A stretch of DNA of 64,000 nt from Aquipuribacter sp051216895 (lineage in GTDB: Bacteria; Actinomycetota; Actinomycetes; Actinomycetales; JBBAYJ01), in assembly GCF_051216895.1 (NCBI RefSeq), contig NZ_JBPKAO010000007.1:124001-188000 (forward strand). Reading direction: 5' to 3'. Of the stretch, positions 62,252 through 64,000 are shown piece after piece. Under the pieces are notes generated by a model that was not told the DNA's origin, did not search any database, and saw nothing but the letters and a program-made list of their open reading frames with translations. Position 1 is the first letter of the stretch; every line of letters starts with the position of its first letter. Both the position numbers and the translations under genes were made by a program.

Positions 62252-62265
62252 TTAAACCGGTTCAG
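62252..62265. promoter_or_regulatory. LacI/GalR-type operator upstream of the glycan operon
   Basis: TTAAACCGGTTCAG contains the 8-base palindrome AACCGGTT with symmetric outer T/A, close to the LacI-family consensus that centres on CG (TGAAACCGGTTTCA type). It is the only such AT-containing palindrome near the gene and lies about 46 bases before the lacI start. Autoregulation and operon control are inferred. Confidence 0.7.
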
Positions 62266-62301
62266 TCCCGGCTGTCAAGGAAATGGGGCGTACCGGACCG
62301 A

Positions 62302-63195
62302 TCAGGCGAACGGGGCGGCCAGGTGGCCGATCCGGGCCTGCTCGAGCACGTGGTCGCGGAACAGCAGCGCGGACGGCAGCATCCGGCGCGACTCGGACCA
62401 GACCAGGCCCAGCTCGCGCGTCGCCCCCCGGTCCGTCAGCCCGACCACGTCGCACCGGTCCCCCACCGCGGACGCCGGCACCAGCGCGACCCCGAGCCCG
62501 GCGGCGACGAAGCCCTGCACGGTCGCCAGGTCGTCGGCCTCGAACGCGATGTCGGGCTCGACCCCCGCTGCGGCCAGCAGCTCGTCGTGGGAGCGACGAA
62601 AGGGCGACGGGCCCCGCATCACGACGAACGGCTCCTCCGCCGCGGCCGCGAGGCCCGTCGCCCCTCGACCGGCCAGCCGGTGACCCACGGGCACCACCAG
62701 CACGAGCGGCTCGGTGAGCATGCGCGCCCAACCCAGCCCGGGGGTGCCGGGCCGTCGGCTGGCCAGCTGCAGGTCGACGGGGCCGGAGTCCGGTGGTGCG
62801 TCCGTCGAGGCCGCGCTGCGCAGCAGCCGGACCCGGACGCCCGGGTGGTCGGCGTGGAAGCCGCGCACCAGCTGCGGCAGCAACCAGGTGCCCATCGACC
62901 GCTCGAACGCCACCCCGACGGAACCGGTCTCGGGGTCCAGCAGCTGCTCGACCGCCGCCAGGCCGTCGTCCAGCTCGTGCAGGGCCACGTCGACGTGCCG
63001 CTTGAACGCCGCCCCGGCCTCCGTCATCCGCAGCGTGCGGCCCTGCTTGCGCAGCAACGGCGTGCCGACCTCCACCTCGAGCCGGGCCAGCGCCCGGGAC
63101 AACCCGGGTTGGCTGATGTGCTCGACCTGGCTCACCTCGGTGACGGTCACGCCGTCGGCGACCTGCTGGAACCAGCGCAGCGTCTCGGTCTCCAT
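62302..63195 (-). CDS. LysR-family transcriptional regulator
   Basis: 297 residues. N-terminal winged HTH: LRWFQQVADGVTVTEVSQVEHISQPGLSRALARLEVEVGTPLLRKQGRTLRMTEAG (in parts), followed by the LysR effector domain with GSVGVAFERSMGTWLLPQLVRGFHADHPGVRVRLL and GLGVALVPAS. Its target is unknown; it is divergent from a small conserved gene (75 bases between starts) and probably regulates itself or that gene. It ends 36 bases upstream of the LacI operator. Confidence 0.93.
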   Translation of the reverse strand: METETLRWFQQVADGVTVTEVSQVEHISQPGLSRALARLEVEVGTPLLRKQGRTLRMTEAGAAFKRHVDVALHELDDGLAAVEQLLDPETGSVGVAFERSMGTWLLPQLVRGFHADHPGVRVRLLRSAASTDAPPDSGPVDLQLASRRPGTPGLGWARMLTEPLVLVVPVGHRLAGRGATGLAAAAEEPFVVMRGPSPFRRSHDELLAAAGVEPDIAFEADDLATVQGFVAAGLGVALVPASAVGDRCDVVGLTDRGATRELGLVWSESRRMLPSALLFRDHVLEQARIGHLAAPFA

Positions 63196-63270
63196 CCCAT
63201 GACGCTAGCGCATGCTTCGTCGCCATCATGGTCATTGGACGCATCGACGCAGGTCACGGACACTTGCACC

Positions 63271-63480
63271 ATGACGAACCTGACGACCATGTGGACCGCC
63301 ACCCGCGACGACCTCCGTGCGCGCCGTGTGCACCGGGCCGAGACCCGTCAGCTGCAGCGCGAGCTGGCGTCCTACAGCTCCCCGTCCGACCGCGCCGAGC
63401 TCGACGCGATCCTGTCCCGCCACCCGGCGGACGCCGTGGCCCCTCTCGAGGACCTGATCAACCGCAACCGCGCCGCCTGA
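63271..63480 (+). CDS. Conserved small protein, function unknown
   Basis: 69 residues from the ATG at 63271; no strong ribosome binding site. Pattern MTNLTTMWTATRDDLRARRVHRAETRQLQRELASYSSPSDRAELDAILSRH (in parts) is typical of a family of small actinobacterial proteins: a basic helical start and an ELASY/T-P-E/D-R-AELDA core. No function known. It is divergent from lysR and convergent with the CoA ligase. Confidence 0.7.
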   Translation: MTNLTTMWTATRDDLRARRVHRAETRQLQRELASYSSPSDRAELDAILSRHPADAVAPLEDLINRNRAA

Positions 63481-63506
63481 CCCACCCGCCCCGCCGCACC
63501 ACCCGT

Positions 63507-63524
63507 CCCGGCCCTCAGGCCGGG
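63507..63524. terminator. Hairpin between convergent small gene and CoA ligase
   Basis: CCCGGCC and GGCCGGG are perfect 7-base arms with a CTCA loop that includes the stop codon of the CoA ligase. It begins 27 bases after the small gene. Confidence 0.5.
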
Positions 63525-64000
63525 CCCGCGAGCTCTTGCCGCAGCACCCGTCGCAGGATCTTCCCCGACGCGGACTTCGGGATCGCGTCCACCACCAGCA
63601 GCCGGTCGAGGTGCTTGTACGTCGCCGTCCGCTCCGCGACGAACGCCATCACGTCCTCCGCGCCGGCCTGTGCTCCCGCCTTCAGCACGACGTGCCCCAC
63701 GGGCAGCTCCCCGGCCCGGGCGTCCACCACCCCCACCACCGCGGCGTCCGCCACGTCGGGGTGGGTCAGCAGCAGCGCCTCGAGCTCCGCCGGCGCCACC
63801 TGGAACCCCTTGACCTTGATGAGCTCCTTGAGCCGGTCGACCACGAACAGGTAGCCGTCGGCGTCCACGTGCCCGATGTCCCCGGTGCGGAGCCAGCCGT
63901 CGGCGTCCAGCGTGGCCGCGGTCGCCTCGGCGTTGCCCAGGTACCCGGCCATCACCTGCGGCCCGCGCACCCACAGCTCGCCGTCGGCGTCCACGCCCAG
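63515..64000 (-). CDS. Acyl-CoA synthetase (AMP-forming), C-terminal part
   Basis: 161 residues of the C-terminal end of an ANL-family ligase; the N-terminal part is beyond base 64000. Visible: ELWVRGPQVMAGYLGN, GWLRTGDIGHVDADGYLFVVDRLKELIKVKGFQVAPAELEALLLTHPDV (A8 hinge and core), and the C-terminal catalytic lysine in IPKSASGKILRRVLRQEL. The 4-coumarate/fatty-acyl-CoA ligase subgroup is suggested by YLFVVDRLKELIKVKG. The exact acid is unknown. Its stop lies in a hairpin shared with the convergent gene. Confidence 0.92.
   Translation of the reverse strand: MGVDADGELWVRGPQVMAGYLGNAEATAATLDADGWLRTGDIGHVDADGYLFVVDRLKELIKVKGFQVAPAELEALLLTHPDVADAAVVGVVDARAGELPVGHVVLKAGAQAGAEDVMAFVAERTATYKHLDRLLVVDAIPKSASGKILRRVLRQELAGPA

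Overview
The window is a contiguous stretch of a very GC-rich chromosome with many GTG starts and strong AGGAGG-type ribosome binding sites. Four independent markers place it in the Actinomycetes: a complete Pup-proteasome system (Mpa, Dop, Pup, PrcB, PrcA, PafA, PafBC), a mycothiol ligase (MshC), F420-type enzymes, and actinobacterial conserved genes (DUF3090, DUF5703, PAC2, SCO1664-like). PafB and PafC are fused into one protein, as in some Micrococcales. I cannot name the genus. From memory, the gene order broadly follows the M. tuberculosis Rv2093c-Rv2141c region (tatC/tatA, pafC/B/A, prcA/B, pup, dop, mpa, trmI, recB-like, metH, PAC2, mshC, DUF3090, phosphatase, uppP, M20 peptidase), with insertions.

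Region by region. 1-4450: tatC (partial), tatA, a small membrane protein, a zinc-ribbon protein, fused PafBC and a two-domain FKBP lipoprotein, all on the minus strand. 4519-12517: pupylation and proteasome genes on the minus strand, interrupted between dop and mpa by a DUF421 membrane protein and a two-domain VOC protein. 12712-19097: a trypsin-like protease facing a small protein that resembles its N-terminal module, then TrmI, an M50 site-2 protease with CBS-like domains, a RecB-like nuclease, and a SigE-family sigma factor with a coupled membrane protein whose extracellular part is an internal duplication. 19336-27683: a MacB/FtsX-type ABC pair, an FAD oxidoreductase, PEP carboxylase and a methyltransferase. 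27770-33890: a dipeptide/oligopeptide ABC operon broken by an assembly gap. 34040-48971: a HAD phosphatase, MetH (after a second gap), PAC2, MshC, the conserved SCO1664-DUF3090-phosphatase-UppP-LLM cluster, an aldo/keto-reductase-like protein without its catalytic Tyr and His, an acidic protein, DUF5703, an M20 peptidase and a membrane lipoprotein.

49114-54061 looks like an accessory segment: tRNA-Leu(GAG), then, reading towards it on the minus strand, a compact four-gene unit (GNAT acetyltransferase, 57-residue protein, two-helix membrane pentapeptide-repeat protein, 872-residue STAND-like P-loop ATPase). It is the best candidate for an undescribed system here. 54223-64000 returns to ordinary content: an F420/PPOX protein, a LacI-controlled glycan operon (SBP, two permeases, GH130, a large secreted protein of unknown family), a LysR regulator, a small conserved protein and the end of an acyl-CoA synthetase.

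Two runs of N (32027-32167 and 34822-34912) sit beside long G homopolymers, and the second is flanked by an imperfect 41-base duplication, so both are probably assembly defects. No rRNA, CRISPR array, insertion sequence, integrase or origin was seen, and no gene-free stretch exceeds 300 bases.
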